A stretch of 64,000 nt of DNA from positions 1 through 64,000 of the forward strand of contig SVGB01000013.1 in assembly GCA_015056565.1 (NCBI GenBank), in the 5' to 3' direction. Made by a program: the position numbers and the translations under genes. Below the pieces are notes generated by a model. That model saw only the letters and a list, made by a program, of their open reading frames with translations, was not told the DNA's origin and did not search any database. Origin of the DNA: Butyrivibrio sp. Its GTDB lineage: Bacteria > Bacillota > Clostridia > Lachnospirales > Lachnospiraceae. Shown here piece after piece: positions 62,657-64,000 of the stretch. How positions within the stretch are numbered: position 1 is the first letter of the stretch; every line of letters starts with the position of its first letter.

Positions 62657-63718
62657 ATGTCTAAACTAAAGAAAATCACATCTAATCAGCTCTTTATACC
62701 GCTGATGGCACTTATTCTTCTGGCGGTAATAAATCTGATAAATGATCCGGGGTTTTTCAAAGTGACCCTTGGAACTAATAACGCAGGATACCCTGTTCTT
62801 TCAGGGTACCTTATCACAATTCTGGACTACGGCTCAGAGCTGGGAATCCTGGCAATTGGTATGACACTTGTTACTGCGGCTTCAGGCGGACAGGATATTT
62901 CAGTAGGTGCAACAATTGCTATTGCAGGTTCAGCTATGCTCAGAGTCCTCTGCGGTGGCAACTCAAGACCTGAGACCATCCAGGCTCCAATAATTGTGGC
63001 ATTTTTGGTAGCATGTGTTGTGGGAATGCTGTGCGGTGCCTTTAACGGCGCGCTGGTAGCTCTTTTCAAGATCCAGCCAATGATCGCTACACTGATCCTG
63101 TTCACTGCAGGCCGTTCAATTGCAGCGTGGATCAACAACAACGAGCTTCCAATCGTTCCAGATCCTAAGTTCTCATACTTTGGAGGATTTATCCCGGGTA
63201 TTCCGATCCCTACAACAGTTTTTATTGTGGCGATCTGCATTGTTATCATAGCCCTGGTACTTAAGTTCACTAACCTCGGGCTTTACACACAGGCAGTTGG
63301 TATCAACGAAAGTTCCTCAAGACTTAATGGTATCAACCCTACACTGATAAAGTTCATCAGCTTCGTGATCCTGGGCCTTTGCGTTGCAGTAGCTGCCCTT
63401 ATCAAGGTTAGCCGTCTGTCAACCATCAACTACTCAGTTATTGCAAAAGACATCGAGATGGACGCAATCCTTGCTGTTGCCCTTGGTGGCAACGCACTTT
63501 CAGGTGGTAAGTTTAACATGTGGTCCTCAATCCTTGGAGCATATGTTATCCAGTTCCTTACAACAACTCTTTACAAGTTCAATGTGCAGTCCGATGCCCT
63601 TGCAGCTTATAAGGCCGTTGTAGTTATCCTTCTTGTTGTATTCTCTGCTCCAACAGTAAGAGATTACATGGCACAGCTCTTTAAGAAAGTGCCATTTTTA
63701 AGAAAGGAGGCGGTGTAA
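62657..63718 (+). CDS. CUT2 sugar ABC transporter permease 1
   Basis: The 353-residue protein has about nine TM segments and the BPD_transp_2 signature GQDISVGATIAIAGSAML with the later VALGGNALSGGKFNM. It resembles YtfT of the galactofuranose transporter. GGAGGAGAA lies in the end of the ATPase gene. Its stop is followed directly by the start of a second permease, so the complex is probably a heterodimer, as in YtfT-YjfF. Confidence 0.92.
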   Translation: MSKLKKITSNQLFIPLMALILLAVINLINDPGFFKVTLGTNNAGYPVLSGYLITILDYGSELGILAIGMTLVTAASGGQDISVGATIAIAGSAMLRVLCGGNSRPETIQAPIIVAFLVACVVGMLCGAFNGALVALFKIQPMIATLILFTAGRSIAAWINNNELPIVPDPKFSYFGGFIPGIPIPTTVFIVAICIVIIALVLKFTNLGLYTQAVGINESSSRLNGINPTLIKFISFVILGLCVAVAALIKVSRLSTINYSVIAKDIEMDAILAVALGGNALSGGKFNMWSSILGAYVIQFLTTTLYKFNVQSDALAAYKAVVVILLVVFSAPTVRDYMAQLFKKVPFLRKEAV

Positions 63719-64000
63719 GTGACTGACAAGAAAAAGACCAGCATCTTTAATAAGATGAACGACACAAGCCTTCTGCTTACCATCACTATTGTGATATTTG
63801 TACTTATGTACCTTGGAGCGATCCTGTTCCAGGGCGGTGGATTTACCAAGCCGCAGATGTTCTTTAACATCTTAAATGCCAACGCAGCACTTATCATTAC
63901 CGCTACAGGCATGAGCATTGTCATGATCTCCGGCGGGATCGATATCTCTGTGGGCGGTGTAGTAGCTCTTGTTTCCATGAGCTGCGCAGTTTACCTTGAT
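63719..64000 (+). CDS. CUT2 permease 2, cut by window end
   Basis: The first 94 codons are present, from a GTG start at 63719, right after the previous stop, with AAGGAGG at 63703-63709. The reading begins TDKKKTSIFNKMNDTSLLL, then a TM segment, then ATGMSIVMISGGIDISVGGV, the signature seen in the first permease too. It resembles YjfF. The rest lies beyond the window. Confidence 0.9.
   Translation, partial: MTDKKKTSIFNKMNDTSLLLTITIVIFVLMYLGAILFQGGGFTKPQMFFNILNANAALIITATGMSIVMISGGIDISVGGVVALVSMSCAVYLD

Noticed and set aside
1..64000. CRISPR arrays, tRNA or rRNA genes, insertion sequences, prophage
   Set aside because: No regularly spaced direct repeats, cloverleaf-like or rRNA sequence, transposase, integrase or phage structural gene was recognised.

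Overview
The window looks like the chromosome of a Gram-positive, fibre-degrading clostridium, most probably a Butyrivibrio/Pseudobutyrivibrio-type member of the Lachnospiraceae. This is inferred from gene content, since no rRNA is present: PolC-type DNA polymerase, MEP-pathway isoprenoid genes, a kdu/kdg pectin-uronate operon, a GH9 cellulase without signal peptide, GGDEF and HD-GYP proteins, strong AGGAGG ribosome binding sites, and moderate GC with a bias towards CTT, GGA and AAG codons. No rRNA, tRNA, CRISPR array, insertion sequence or prophage was seen. Most genes are on the + strand.

Layout. 1-3.4 kb: gap, pgk and tpiA, with terminators after gap and tpiA and a folded pgk-tpiA spacer. 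3.5-7.7 kb: a tight operon of an orphan 7TM-PAS sensor, a GT4 glycosyltransferase and a GH13 alpha-glucosidase. 7.7-8.9 kb: a small XRE regulator and a convergent lipoprotein. 9-13 kb: kduI-kduD-eda(VOC fusion)-kdgK, converting pectin-derived ketouronates to pyruvate and glyceraldehyde 3-phosphate, behind two candidate promoters and a CcpA-like cre box. 13-15.5 kb: a c-di-GMP pair, GGDEF then HD-GYP, the latter with a CBM2-like outer domain. 15.5-22.3 kb: a serine hydrolase, an unknown 131-residue protein, a TrmA/RlmD-type methyltransferase, the GH9 enzyme and a type Ic aminotransferase. 22.3-24.9 kb: a CinA-type amidase, then a polysaccharide deacetylase and a bactofilin. 24.9-35.7 kb: the conserved clostridial run pyrH-frr-uppS-cdsA-dxr-rseP-ispG-polC.

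35.8-41.4 kb: a PepSY-like secreted protein, a frameshifted small gene, an ArsR-HMA-P1B ATPase metal-efflux operon with a clear promoter and operator, and a second serine hydrolase. 41.4-47.4 kb: punA, an SAH/MTA-type deaminase, a membrane-bound MutS-like ATPase, rnhA, a metallophosphoesterase and mnmA in one close-packed run. 47.6-51.3 kb (- strand): an orphan sugar-binding lipoprotein directly behind a chemoreceptor, and a shikimate-kinase-like P-loop kinase. 51.4-56.9 kb: TetR, RpiR, a BaiN-type flavoprotein, cmk, ispH and an S1 protein. 57-64 kb: a YesN/YesM two-component pair and a CUT2 sugar ABC transporter with two permeases (YtfQRT-YjfF-like), the last permease cut by the window end.

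Non-coding structure. Four long palindromes (3323, 22267, 36287, 47441) sit in spacers between genes. Three share a GGGGAC core and two of those share ACAAGACACGGGGAC ends; the largest is a near-perfect 71-bp stem with a second GGGGAC module inside it. They resemble REP/MITE elements mobilised in trans, as no transposase is in the window. The best leads for unusual biology are the CBM2-like HD-GYP protein, the binding-protein/chemoreceptor pair, the membrane MutS homologue, the aldolase-VOC fusion, the 7TM-PAS protein without output domain and the kinase lacking the shikimate-binding arginine.
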